DNA from: Paenibacillus flagellatus
GTDB lineage: Bacteria > Bacillota > Bacilli > Paenibacillales > NBRC-103111
NCBI RefSeq assembly: GCF_003217775.1
Contig: NZ_QJVJ01000002.1
Location: 372,001-436,000 of the forward strand
Length of the DNA stretch: 64,000 nt
Reading direction: 5' to 3'
In this document: piece by piece, positions 1 through 8,400 of the stretch
Layout of the letters: every line of letters begins with the position of its first letter
Position numbering within the stretch: position 1 is the stretch's first letter
Made by a program: the position numbers and the translations under genes
Notes under the pieces: generated by a model
What the model was told of the DNA's origin: nothing
Database searches by the model: none
Seen by the model: only the letters and a program-made list of their open reading frames with translations

Positions 1-69
1 ATGGCGAAGGGATTCTCCGGTTTTACGGAGGATTTCACATAAAAGACGAAGATTGTTCGAGCGGTCGCG

Positions 70-98
70 TTGACACGTTCGGAATTTTGCAGTACCAT
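70..98 (+). promoter_or_regulatory. Sigma-A-like promoter of the riboswitch/FAD oxidoreductase unit
   Basis: A perfect -35 TTGACA (70-75) is followed after 17 bp by a weak -10 TACCAT (93-98). A CATAAT at 96-101 is an alternative with 20-bp spacing. It lies just upstream of the riboswitch aptamer, as expected for the transcript start. Bases 1-42 could be the tail of an unseen upstream gene ending in TAA at 40-42, but this cannot be decided here. Confidence 0.5.
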
Positions 99-106
99 AA
101 TCGTTG

Positions 107-171
107 TTCGTATATCTCCGGAGATAAGGTCCGGGGGTTTCTACAAGGAGCCGTAAATTCCTGACTACGAG
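107..171 (+). promoter_or_regulatory. Purine riboswitch aptamer, guanine class
   Basis: The hallmarks of the purine aptamer are all visible. P1 is TTCGTA pairing with TACGAG. P2 is CTCCGGA/TCCGGGG closing a 7-nt loop GATAAGG. J2/3 is GTTTCTAC, P3 is AGGA/TCCT with the loop CCGTAAA, and J3/1 ends in GACTACG. The C before TACG is the specificity base that pairs with guanine or hypoxanthine; adenine sensors have U. J1/2 (TATATC) is about one base shorter than the usual TATAATC, which is the only clear departure. It precedes an FAD oxidoreductase rather than a known purine gene. Confidence 0.85.
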
Positions 172-209
172 CGGGTCGAAGACTACCCGTTCGCGGTCGG
201 GATTTTTTT
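168..209 (+). terminator. Candidate riboswitch expression-platform terminator
   Basis: CGAGCGGGT (168-176) can pair with ACCCGTTCG (185-193), and a T7 tract lies at 203-209. The left arm overlaps the 3' strand of aptamer helix P1, so aptamer folding and this hairpin compete or stack, as in ON/OFF transcriptional platforms. The exact terminator stem is uncertain because nine bases separate this hairpin from the T tract; a shorter stem CCCG/CGGG (186-201) is the alternative. Confidence 0.5.
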
Positions 210-249
210 GTTGTCGCCGTCGTTCGGGACCATTACGGGAGGATAACCG

Positions 250-1686
250 ATGAACCGCTATGACGTCATTATCGTGGGCGCAGGGCCCGCGGGCATATTC
301 GCCGCTTATGAGCTGTCGCTCCGGGCGCCGTCGCTCAAGGTCGCGCTGCTCGACAAAGGAAACGACATCCATACGAGGCGCTGCCCGATATTGGAGGAGA
401 CAATCAAGCTGTGTCCGCCGCCTGCGGGCAAGAAGGAGTTCGCCGGCTGCCTGCCGGCCTGCTCGATCACGAGCGGCTTCGGTGGCGCCGGCGCTTACAG
501 CGACGGAAAGTTCAACATTACGACCGAGTTCGGCGGCTGGCTGACCGACTATATCGCACCGTCCCAAGTGCTGGAGCTGATCCGGTACGTCGACGGGATC
601 AATTTGCATCACGGGGCGACCGACGCCATCACCGACCCGACGACCGAGACGATCCGCTCGATCGAGCGGCGCGCCTATGCGGCGGGCTTGAAGCTGCTGC
701 GCGCGCAAGTGCGGCATCTCGGGACGGAGCAAAACCTGGACATATTGAAATCGATCTCGTCGTACTTGGAATCGAGGGTGGAGATGCGGTTCCGCACCGA
801 GGTCGCGGATTTGCTGACGGTCCGGGAGGACGGCAGGCACCGGGTGACGGGCGTCGTGCTCAAGAACGGCGAGGAGCTGGCGAGCGATCGGGTCGTCGTC
901 GTCCCGGGACGCGACGGCTCCGCATGGCTGACCGAGGTGCTGAAGAAGCGCCGCCTGAAAATGTTCAACAATCAAGTGGACGTAGGCGTCCGGGTCGAAA
1001 CGTCCGACGTCGTCATGCGCGAAATCAACGAGCATTTGTACGAAGGGAAGTTCGTGTTCAATACGTCGGTCGGCACGCGGGTACGGACGTTTTGCAGCAA
1101 TCCGTCGGGGCACGTCGTCGTCGAGAACCATAGCGGCGTCATGGCGTCGAACGGCCATTCGTACAAAGACCCGGCGCTCGGATCGGCGAACACGAACTTC
1201 GCCCTGCTCGTCTCGCACAAGTTCACCGAGCCGTTCGACAAGCCGAACGAGTACGCGCGGGAAATATGCAAGCGGGCCAACGACTTGTCGGGCGGAGGCG
1301 TCATCGTGCAAAAGTACGGGGACATCATCCGCGGCCGCCGCTCGACCGACGGACGGATCAAGGAAGGGTTTCTCGAGCCGACGCTGAAGGAGGCGGTGCC
1401 GGGCGACCTCGGCCTCGTGCTGCCGTACCATACGATGAAAAGCTTGATCGAGATGGTCGAGGCGCTGGAGAAGGTGACGCCGGGCATCGCGTCCGAGCAT
1501 ACGCTGTTCTACGGCGTGGAAGCGAAGTTTTACTCGGCTCGGCCGAAGCTGACCGAGCGGCTCGAGACGGAGATCGCCGGCCTGTACTGCGGCGGCGACG
1601 GCGCGGGCATTACGCGCGGCTTGGCGCAGGCGGGCGCGGCCGGCGTCTGGATCGCGCGCCATTTGGCGGAGCAGATGGGGGCGTAA
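250..1686 (+). CDS. NAD(P)/FAD-dependent oxidoreductase (COG2509 type)
   Basis: 478 residues. An N-terminal Rossmann FAD-binding motif GAGPAGIFAAYEL lies at about residues 10-22. A cysteine-containing stretch (CPILEE, CPPP, CLPAC) with GFGGAGAYSDGKF follows at about 45-95. A C-terminal second FAD-contact motif, CGGDGAGITRGLAQAGAAG, lies at about 448-467. This is the architecture of the uncharacterised FAD-dependent dehydrogenases of COG2509. The start is set by GGGAGGAT 5 nt upstream. The gene is the only one behind the guanine-class riboswitch, so purine level probably controls it. The substrate is unknown; a role in purine or related redox metabolism is inference. Confidence 0.85.
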   Translation: MNRYDVIIVGAGPAGIFAAYELSLRAPSLKVALLDKGNDIHTRRCPILEETIKLCPPPAGKKEFAGCLPACSITSGFGGAGAYSDGKFNITTEFGGWLTDYIAPSQVLELIRYVDGINLHHGATDAITDPTTETIRSIERRAYAAGLKLLRAQVRHLGTEQNLDILKSISSYLESRVEMRFRTEVADLLTVREDGRHRVTGVVLKNGEELASDRVVVVPGRDGSAWLTEVLKKRRLKMFNNQVDVGVRVETSDVVMREINEHLYEGKFVFNTSVGTRVRTFCSNPSGHVVVENHSGVMASNGHSYKDPALGSANTNFALLVSHKFTEPFDKPNEYAREICKRANDLSGGGVIVQKYGDIIRGRRSTDGRIKEGFLEPTLKEAVPGDLGLVLPYHTMKSLIEMVEALEKVTPGIASEHTLFYGVEAKFYSARPKLTERLETEIAGLYCGGDGAGITRGLAQAGAAGVWIARHLAEQMGA

Positions 1687-1847
1687 GCCCATTGATTCGC
1701 TCGTCCAATAGATTGCCTTCCATTCGCGTCCATAACGGCCGATGGCGGCCATTCTGCTGGATAACATACAATGACCGGCGCGGCGGACCGCTCTCCGCGT
1801 CTTTCACCATTGAATGAATCCGACAGATCGGACGTCGAATCGTTGCA

Positions 1848-1888
1848 ACATGCCGTTCCGAAGCTTACAATGGGAATTAACGGCATGT
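1848..1888. repeat. Unexplained inverted repeat in a 380-bp gap
   Basis: The gap 1687-2066 holds no convincing gene. Its one clear structure is a perfect 10-bp inverted repeat, ACATGCCGTT (1848-1857) and AACGGCATGT (1879-1888), with a further inner TTCC/GGAA pairing. It has no T tract, so it is not an ordinary terminator. A two-site operator or an RNA hairpin in the leader of the next gene are the open options. Confidence 0.6.
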
Positions 1889-2066
1889 GAACATGCGTTC
1901 GATACGGAACCGGATGCGAATGGAACGCGAGGAGCGCTGCAAGGAGACGGATTTCGCAAGCGGTCTTTCGGGCAAGGGCCGGCTGGCGTCGGGATACGTC
2001 CCGCTGGACGGCGCGCGCTGATTTCAAGGCTTCGGGGACGATGGCCGACAAGGAGGGGATGGGACG

Positions 2067-2552
2067 ATGAGCGTTCGTGCCTACAAGGCCGTGTGGCTGT
2101 CGTTCGGTTTGCTTTTTCTGATTGAAGTCGTCGGGATGGTCCGGGCGATATCCCTATTGCGCGACGAGTATAACGGCGTGATGAGCGCGGGCGGACTGCT
2201 CGGCCTGGCATCGATCGGGGCGATTTTCAGCTTCCATATCGCTCGACGGACGGCCAATCGGGTTAAACCTGCCGTTATCGGGCTGTATGCCGTCTTGCTG
2301 CTCGTCGTCCCGGCTTCCGCATGGGCGTTTTTCCCGGCTTATTCGCACGAGGAAGCGAAACGGCTCGTCCGGCAGGAGATCGAGGATAGCGCGGCGATCG
2401 ACGAGTCGGAAACCGGCAATGTCACGATGAAGACGGGCAATCCGTTCGTCCGGGCCGGCTACAAGATCGTCGTGAACGGGGAGGACGGACGAGCGGCCTA
2501 TATCGTCAACCCGGCTTCCGGCAAAGTGTCTCTCGTACGGGATGAAGGATAA
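2067..2552 (+). CDS. Hypothetical membrane protein with PepSY-like tail
   Basis: 161 residues, not recognised as a named family. Three hydrophobic segments lie at about residues 7-28, 43-60 and 71-90. They are followed by a charged tail (EEAKRLVRQEIED, then YKIVVNGEDGRAAYIVNP) that has the helix-plus-beta-hairpin look of a PepSY-type domain, probably outside the membrane. The start is supported by AAGGAGGGG about 10 nt upstream. The next gene (ridA-like) is in the same direction 45 bp away and may be co-transcribed. Function unknown. Confidence 0.75.
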   Translation: MSVRAYKAVWLSFGLLFLIEVVGMVRAISLLRDEYNGVMSAGGLLGLASIGAIFSFHIARRTANRVKPAVIGLYAVLLLVVPASAWAFFPAYSHEEAKRLVRQEIEDSAAIDESETGNVTMKTGNPFVRAGYKIVVNGEDGRAAYIVNPASGKVSLVRDEG

Positions 2553-2597
2553 GACCGGCATCCGGCTTCCTCCATTATGCGGAAAGAAGGGACTAGA

Positions 2598-2990
2598 ATG
2601 ACGAACCGAACGAGAATTTCGTCCGGCTCCCCTTGGGAACCGGTAGTCGGCTATTGCAGGGCGATCCGGGTAGGCAGCGTCGTCGAGGTGGCCGGAACGA
2701 CCGCCATGAAGGACGGACGCGTCATGTATCCGGGCGACGCGTACAACCAGACGAAGTTCAGCCTGTCGATCATCGAGGAGGCGCTGCGCCAGGCGGGCGC
2801 TTCGATGGCGGACGTCGTCCGCACGCGCATGTTCGTCACGGACATCGGCAAGTGGGAGGAAATCGGCAAAGCGCACGGCGAATATTTCCGGGACGCGCGC
2901 CCCGTCGCCACGATGGTCGAAGTGAAAGCGTTGATCGACCCCGAACTGGTCGTCGAAATCGAGGCGCAGGCCATCGTCGGCGATCGCTGA
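2598..2990 (+). CDS. RidA family (YjgF/YER057c/UK114) protein
   Basis: 130 residues, normal length for the family. It has the family core: GTTAMKDGRVMYPGD, then QTKFSLSIIEEALRQAGAS, the conserved arginine in RTRMFVTD, and the C-terminal VVEIEAQAIVG. RidA proteins hydrolyse reactive enamine/imine intermediates released by PLP enzymes; close relatives act on other small substrates. I chose the ATG at 2598 because GAAGGGA sits just before it. An in-frame ATG at 2577 lacks a ribosome binding site. A bidirectional terminator follows. Confidence 0.9.
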   Translation: MTNRTRISSGSPWEPVVGYCRAIRVGSVVEVAGTTAMKDGRVMYPGDAYNQTKFSLSIIEEALRQAGASMADVVRTRMFVTDIGKWEEIGKAHGEYFRDARPVATMVEVKALIDPELVVEIEAQAIVGDR

Positions 2991-3007
2991 CGCCGCTCGA
3001 AGCGAAC

Positions 3008-3038
3008 AAAAGGGAGAGCCGCTACGGTTCTCCCTTTT
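3008..3038. terminator. Bidirectional terminator between convergent genes
   Basis: AAAAGGGAGAGCC (3008-3020) pairs with GGTTCTCCCTTTT (3026-3038), giving T runs on both strands. It serves the RidA gene and the convergent AraC regulator, whose stop codon lies inside it. Confidence 0.85.
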
Positions 3039-5283
3039 GGCGTTTCCGATAGTCGGTCGGCGTGACGCCGGAAAACTTTTTGAACATCCGGTAAAACGAG
3101 TTCATGTTCTGGTAGCCGACGCGCTCGGCGATCTCCTGGATGCGCAGGTCGGTCTCGAGCAGCAGGCGCATCGCATGCCTGATGCGGACGTCGTTCAGCC
3201 GGTCGACGAAGTTGGTGCCGGTCTTGTCCTTGAAATACGTCGACAAGTAGCCGCCCGTAATGCCGAGCTTGCCCGCGACCGTATCGAGCGAGACGTCCTC
3301 GTCGTAATGGCCGTCGATGTATTCGAGGGCGAAGCCGACGATCGGGTCGCGCTCCTCCTTCTTCAGCCGGATTCGATCGCATGTCGAGGCGATCCGCTTC
3401 TCCAGCTCCTCCGCCAGCTCGTCCGGCGTATACAGCAGCAGCGTATCCGCCTCGGCTCCCGGCCCGCCCGGCTCCGGCGGCGCCAGCAGGAGAGCCGCCG
3501 CCGTCTTCGCGAGCTTCGCCGTCAGCTCGTCCGCGAACCGGCGGAAGCTGGCGGCGTCGCCGTTGCGCTTGGCGAGGTACGCCACCATGCGCCGCATCGC
3601 CTGCACCGCCTCCGTCTTGTTCCCCTCCGCCAGCTGCACGTCGAACTCCTGCTCCATCCCCGGCGGGACGACGGCGTCCGCGGCCCCCGCCTCCGCGTCG
3701 CCGTATAATATCATCGTCCGGTCGTGGAACGGCCGGCGGCGAAGAAGCCGAAGCGCCTCCTCGTAGGCGGCCGTCATTTCGCTCGAGTCGGCGTGAACGG
3801 AGCTGACCGCGATCGTCAGGAAGCAGTATTCCATATCTTCGCCGACGACGCGCTCGATTTGCCCGAGCGCCTCCCGCAGCCGGTCGTCGACCCGATCGGC
3901 CGGGACGAGCGTCAATATTTGATCGCGCTCCGCCTGGAACGTCTGCGCCCCGCTCAATCGGCCGTCCATCGTCTGACGGACGAACTCCCGGACGAAATAG
4001 GTCGCCTTCTCCTCCACGTCGCCCACAACCTGATAAAACCGCCGCTTGAACGACAGCTGGAACAGCACGAACAAATACGGTCCCCGTCCGGCGTCGGGTT
4101 CGCCGGACAAGGCGTCGTCGGGCTGGAACGCGCTGTGGATCCGCTTCAGCTTGTTCATGTAGCCGTAATAGCGGAGCAGGTTGTTTTTCGCCTCGAGGTC
4201 TTTGTGCACCGCCTCGTTCCTCCGCTCGATCAGCCCGATGTTCTCGCGGATCATTTCAAGCTCGTTGGCGTGGTTCGCCACCGTCGCACTCGCGTTCATC
4301 CCGCGGATCGATTCGACGATCCGCTTCACCGGATTGTGGAACCGGACGGCGAACAGCACCGACACGCCCGCGCTGACGACAACGGCGGCCGCGAGAAGGG
4401 CGATCAGCGTCATGTTGAGCCGGACGATCTGCGACGAGATGCTGGCGTCCGGGACGACGTTGACGTACGTGAAGCCGCTCCCCGCCCCTTTGCTGTAAAA
4501 GTAATAGCTGCGGTCGTGCACGACGTAGCTGCGGTCCGGCGGCAGCTCGGGCACGTGCTTGACGCCGGTGGCGTTCGAGACGAACAGCGGCTCGCCGTTA
4601 CCGTTCAAGATGAAGAAGTTGTCGTTGATCGATTGATGGTACGCCCGGAATATCCGGTTCGCGTCGATAAAGCCGATAATGGCGAAGTTCGGATACAGGC
4701 TGCTTTTGACGAGAAACGGGAGGACGAGTCCCGTCTTGCCCGTCTCGATCGAGTAGGTCGTCTCGGTAAACGTCGTCGCCGGGTAGATCGTGAAGCCGGA
4801 CGTGCGGGCGATTTCGCCCTTCCAGAAGTCGTGCGTCAGCCGTTCGTTATGGAAGTGCTCGTTCAGCATGGCCGCGGCGTCGGCGCCTATCGTTTTCTCG
4901 AAAACGAACGAATTTCGCGTATCGTAGACGAACAGGTTGTCCAAGTACAGAAGCGGATTCGATACCGTATTCTGCAGCTCGGCGATCACCTTCTGCGCCT
5001 CGATGTAGTCGACGCCCGGCTTGTCCAGCGCGCGCACCTTGTTATTCAGGAACAAACCGGAAGCGACGTTGTGAACGAGCTGCAAATGCTCCTCGTACCG
5101 GGTCGTCGTATGGGTCAAGTTCGCCAAATTGTATCGGATGATTTCGTCGCGGATGTTGTGGCGGAAAAAGCCGAACGAAAACACGTTGAACGAAAGCAGC
5201 AGCGCGATGACCGCCATGAAGCCAAGCAGCAGCTTCACGAAAATCGATTTCGTCTTCAGCCGGAAAGCAAGCAGTTTTTTCAT
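3022..5283 (-). CDS. AraC-family regulator with membrane sensor half
   Basis: 753 residues. A first transmembrane helix (FVKLLLGFMAVIALLL) lies at about 15-39. An extracytoplasmic sensor region spans about 40-285, and a second helix (LNMTLIALLAAAVVVSAG) starts near 289. A linker and cytoplasmic region follow, and an AraC-type double HTH lies at about 649-748 (DVSLDTVAGKLGITGGYLS, then IQEIAERVGYQNMNSFYRMFKK). In Paenibacillaceae this architecture senses extracellular saccharides and activates adjacent polysaccharide-use genes. It is divergent from the giant exported enzyme, which is its likely target. The ATG at 5283 is chosen because of AGAAAGGGGCG upstream; the open frame extends further but without an RBS. 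Confidence 0.9.
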   Translation of the reverse strand: MKKLLAFRLKTKSIFVKLLLGFMAVIALLLSFNVFSFGFFRHNIRDEIIRYNLANLTHTTTRYEEHLQLVHNVASGLFLNNKVRALDKPGVDYIEAQKVIAELQNTVSNPLLYLDNLFVYDTRNSFVFEKTIGADAAAMLNEHFHNERLTHDFWKGEIARTSGFTIYPATTFTETTYSIETGKTGLVLPFLVKSSLYPNFAIIGFIDANRIFRAYHQSINDNFFILNGNGEPLFVSNATGVKHVPELPPDRSYVVHDRSYYFYSKGAGSGFTYVNVVPDASISSQIVRLNMTLIALLAAAVVVSAGVSVLFAVRFHNPVKRIVESIRGMNASATVANHANELEMIRENIGLIERRNEAVHKDLEAKNNLLRYYGYMNKLKRIHSAFQPDDALSGEPDAGRGPYLFVLFQLSFKRRFYQVVGDVEEKATYFVREFVRQTMDGRLSGAQTFQAERDQILTLVPADRVDDRLREALGQIERVVGEDMEYCFLTIAVSSVHADSSEMTAAYEEALRLLRRRPFHDRTMILYGDAEAGAADAVVPPGMEQEFDVQLAEGNKTEAVQAMRRMVAYLAKRNGDAASFRRFADELTAKLAKTAAALLLAPPEPGGPGAEADTLLLYTPDELAEELEKRIASTCDRIRLKKEERDPIVGFALEYIDGHYDEDVSLDTVAGKLGITGGYLSTYFKDKTGTNFVDRLNDVRIRHAMRLLLETDLRIQEIAERVGYQNMNSFYRMFKKFSGVTPTDYRKRQKGEP

Positions 5284-5497
5284 CACGGCGGAGCGCCCCT
5301 TTCTGATTCCGTCCGCAACACCCGGTCCGGCGGCATGTCGCTTTTGCGAATTTGTCACACATTTGCGGAAAACCCCGCCAGACGGCACAAAACGGAAGAT
5401 CCGACACTAAACCGCGGCGAGCAATTTTTATAATATAGCAGTGTTGCCGAAAATCAAGCCCCGCAAATGTCGAAACGAAAAGGAGTTGGGCCGATTC
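5284..5497. promoter_or_regulatory. Divergent regulatory region for the AraC sensor and giant exported enzyme
   Basis: 214 bp between the two starts. A perfect -10 TATAAT (5429-5434) points toward the giant enzyme, but the base run 17 bp before it (ACTAAA) is a poor -35, as expected for a promoter that needs an activator. No clear catabolite-repression element was identified. The 64 bp from the -10 to the ATG carry only the ribosome binding site AGGAGTTGGG. Confidence 0.5.
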
Positions 5498-8400
5498 ATG
5501 AGCCGAACAGGCAAAAAACGATTCGTACCGCTCGCGCTGGCGGCCATACTGCTCGCCGCCCCGTTCGCCGGCGTCCCGGCCGGAGCCGCGCCAAGCGGAG
5601 CCCCGACCGGCCGAGGCGAAACGCCGGCCGAGCGCGCGGCACCGCCCGCCGCCATGGCGGAGAACGCCCCGTCCGCCGTTTTGCAAACGGTTCCATCCGT
5701 GCCTCCGACGCCGCCGTCGTCGCATCCGCGGCTGTTCGTCCGGACTGCGGACGATATCGCCGAGCTGAAGGCGAAGCTCGCGACCGAGCTGATGAAGCCG
5801 GCGTGGAAGGCGGTGCAGGCGAACGCGGCAAGGAGCAACGCCGACCCGGACGTCATCAAGGCGAAGGCGATGATGTACGTGCTCGGGGAGGGCGAAGCGT
5901 ACGGGCGGCAGGCGGTGTCGCTGTTCGACGGGTACGTGAAGTCGTTCCGCGATACGAGCGCCCGCGGCATCGGGCATATGCTCGTCATGGGCGCGATCGT
6001 CTACGACTGGTGCTACCCGCTGCTCAGCGAGGCGAACAAGACGGAGTGGAACGCGCTGTTCCAATCGCACGCCGAGAAGATGGAGATCGGCTACCCGCCC
6101 GACGCGCAAGGCGCGATCAGCGGCCACGGGGCGGAGGACCAGCTGCTGCGCGACCAGCTGAGCTGGGCGATCGCGGTGTACGACGAACGGCCGGACGTGT
6201 ACGGGACGGTCGCGGGCCGGCTGTTCGAGCGCTACGTGCCGGTGCGGAACTGGTATTACGGCTCCGGCATGCACCACCGCGGCGACAGCTACGGGCCGGG
6301 TACGATGGCAAGCGATTACGTCGCGTCGCTGCTGTTCAAGAAGATGAGCGGCATCGACCTGTTCGGGCCGTCCCAGCGCGACGTCATGTACCATTACTTG
6401 TATGCGAGGCGCCCGGACGGATCGCTGCTGCGCAATGGCGACTCGTACGAAGACGACCAGCATCCGTACGGCCAATATTGGCGCAACTCGTGGCCGTGGA
6501 TGACGTCGGCGTCGCTTTGGAAGGACCCGTATTTGCAAGGGGAGTTTTTGCGCAATTACGCCGGCGCGGACGGGACGGGGGCGATCGAGGCCGGCAAGCT
6601 CGACCCGGTGCTGGAGCTGCTGTACGCCGATCCGTTCGTGGAGGCGAAGCCGACGTCGGACCTGCCGCTCACCCGCTATTTCGGATCGCCGCACGGCTCG
6701 ATGATCGCGCGGACCGGCTGGACCGCCGGCATGGACGCGGGATCGAGCGACGTCGTGGCCGACGTGCGGATGAACGAGACGTTTTTTTCCGGCCATCAGC
6801 ATTTGGACGCCGGCGCGTTCCAACTGTATTACAAGGGCGCGCTCGCCATCGATTCCGGCAATTATGCGCTGTACGAGTCGCCGCACCATATGAACTACAG
6901 CCGGCGGACGATCGCGCATAACGCCATGCTCGTCTACGATCCGGACGAAAAGCCCGAATGGCACGACAAGACGCCGGGCACGTACGAGGACCCGTTCGAC
7001 GGCGGGAAGCCGAAGCCGCTCGTGAACGACGGCGGACAGTTTTGGCCGAACCAGGCTTACGAGCCGTACGACTTGGCGGACATCCAAAACCCGGACAAAG
7101 GCTACACCGGGCGGGGCGGCGTGACGGCGGTCCAATTCGGTCCGGACCGAATCGCCCCGAATTTCAGCTACATCAAGGGCGACTTGACGAACCATTATTC
7201 GGACAAGGTGGAGGATTACTCGCGCTCGTTCGTCTTCCTGAACCTGAAAAACGGCAACCACCCCGCCGCCGTCGTCGTACGCGACCGGGTGACCGCTTCG
7301 AACGCCGCGTTCAAGAAGACGTGGCTGCTGCACAGCATCCAGCCTCCCGTCATCGACGGCGATACGACGACGATCGTCCGCGATGCGGACGGCTACGACG
7401 GCAAGCTCGTCAACACGACGCTGCTGCCGCACGAGGCGACAATCGTCGCGGTCGGCGGTCCCGGCAAGGAGTTCGCCGATTACGAGGGGACGAACTGGCC
7501 GGAGACGCGCAACGTGACGTCGTCGAGCGAGACGGGGGCTTGGCGCGTCGAAGTGTCGCCGAAGGAGGCGGCAGCGACCGACTCGTTCCTGAACGTCATG
7601 CAGGTGATGGATACCGGCACCGAACCGCTGCCGGTGCAAGGACTCGATTCGGAGAAGATGGAGGGCGTCCGGATCGCCGACCGCGCCGTCTGGTTCGCCA
7701 AGTCGGGAAGCAAGCTCGACGAGCGCCTCCGGCTGGACGTCGGCGGCCCGGAAGCGGGCGGAGAAGGAGGCCTCGTACAGGTCGTCGTCACGGATTTGGC
7801 CGCAGGCGTCTGGAAGGTGGACGGGGCGGCGAATACGGAGGCGGTCGTCACGGAGGAGGGCGGCGCGCTGTACTTCAGCGGACCGGCCGGCTCGTATACG
7901 ATTCGCCCCACGGGCAAAAAGCCGTCGCCGTCCGCGGACATCGTCTCGTTCCGCGTCGACGGCCAAGTCGGGGAAGCGGCGATCGATACGTCGGCCCGCA
8001 AGGTTACGTTCCATATGCCGTACGGCACCGATATGTCGAAGCTGACGCCGCGGCTCGGCCTGTCCGAAGGGGCGACCTCGCAGCCCGCGTCGGGAGAGTC
8101 GCTCGACTTCGCGAAGCCGGTCAAGGTGAAGGTGCGGTCGTCCGACGGGAAGCCGGACAACTGGACGATCGAGGGCGTCGTCGATCCGCCAAGCGGCGCC
8201 AAGGCGATCGTGCAGTTCGTCGTCGACGGGCAGACGGCGCCGGCCGTCATCGATCATGCGGCGCGGACGATCGCGTTCCGCATGCCGTACGGCACCGACG
8301 TCTCGGCGCTCGCGCCGACGATCGAGCCGTCGCCGAACGCCTCGGTCAGCCCGCCGTCGGGGACGGCGCGGCATTTCGGCGCGCCCGTCGTGTACACGGT

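Noticed and set aside
1-42. A 13-residue ORF starting at base 1 (MAKGFSGFTEDFT)
   Set aside because: It may only be the tail of a gene beyond the edge; there is no way to judge it from this window.
1814-2125. Short frame spanning the 1687-2066 gap on the + strand
   Set aside because: No RBS, atypical composition, and it runs into the 2067 gene in another frame.
3724-5433. A 569-residue + strand frame over the AraC regulator
   Set aside because: It is antisense to a well-supported regulator and has low-complexity charged composition with no family features.
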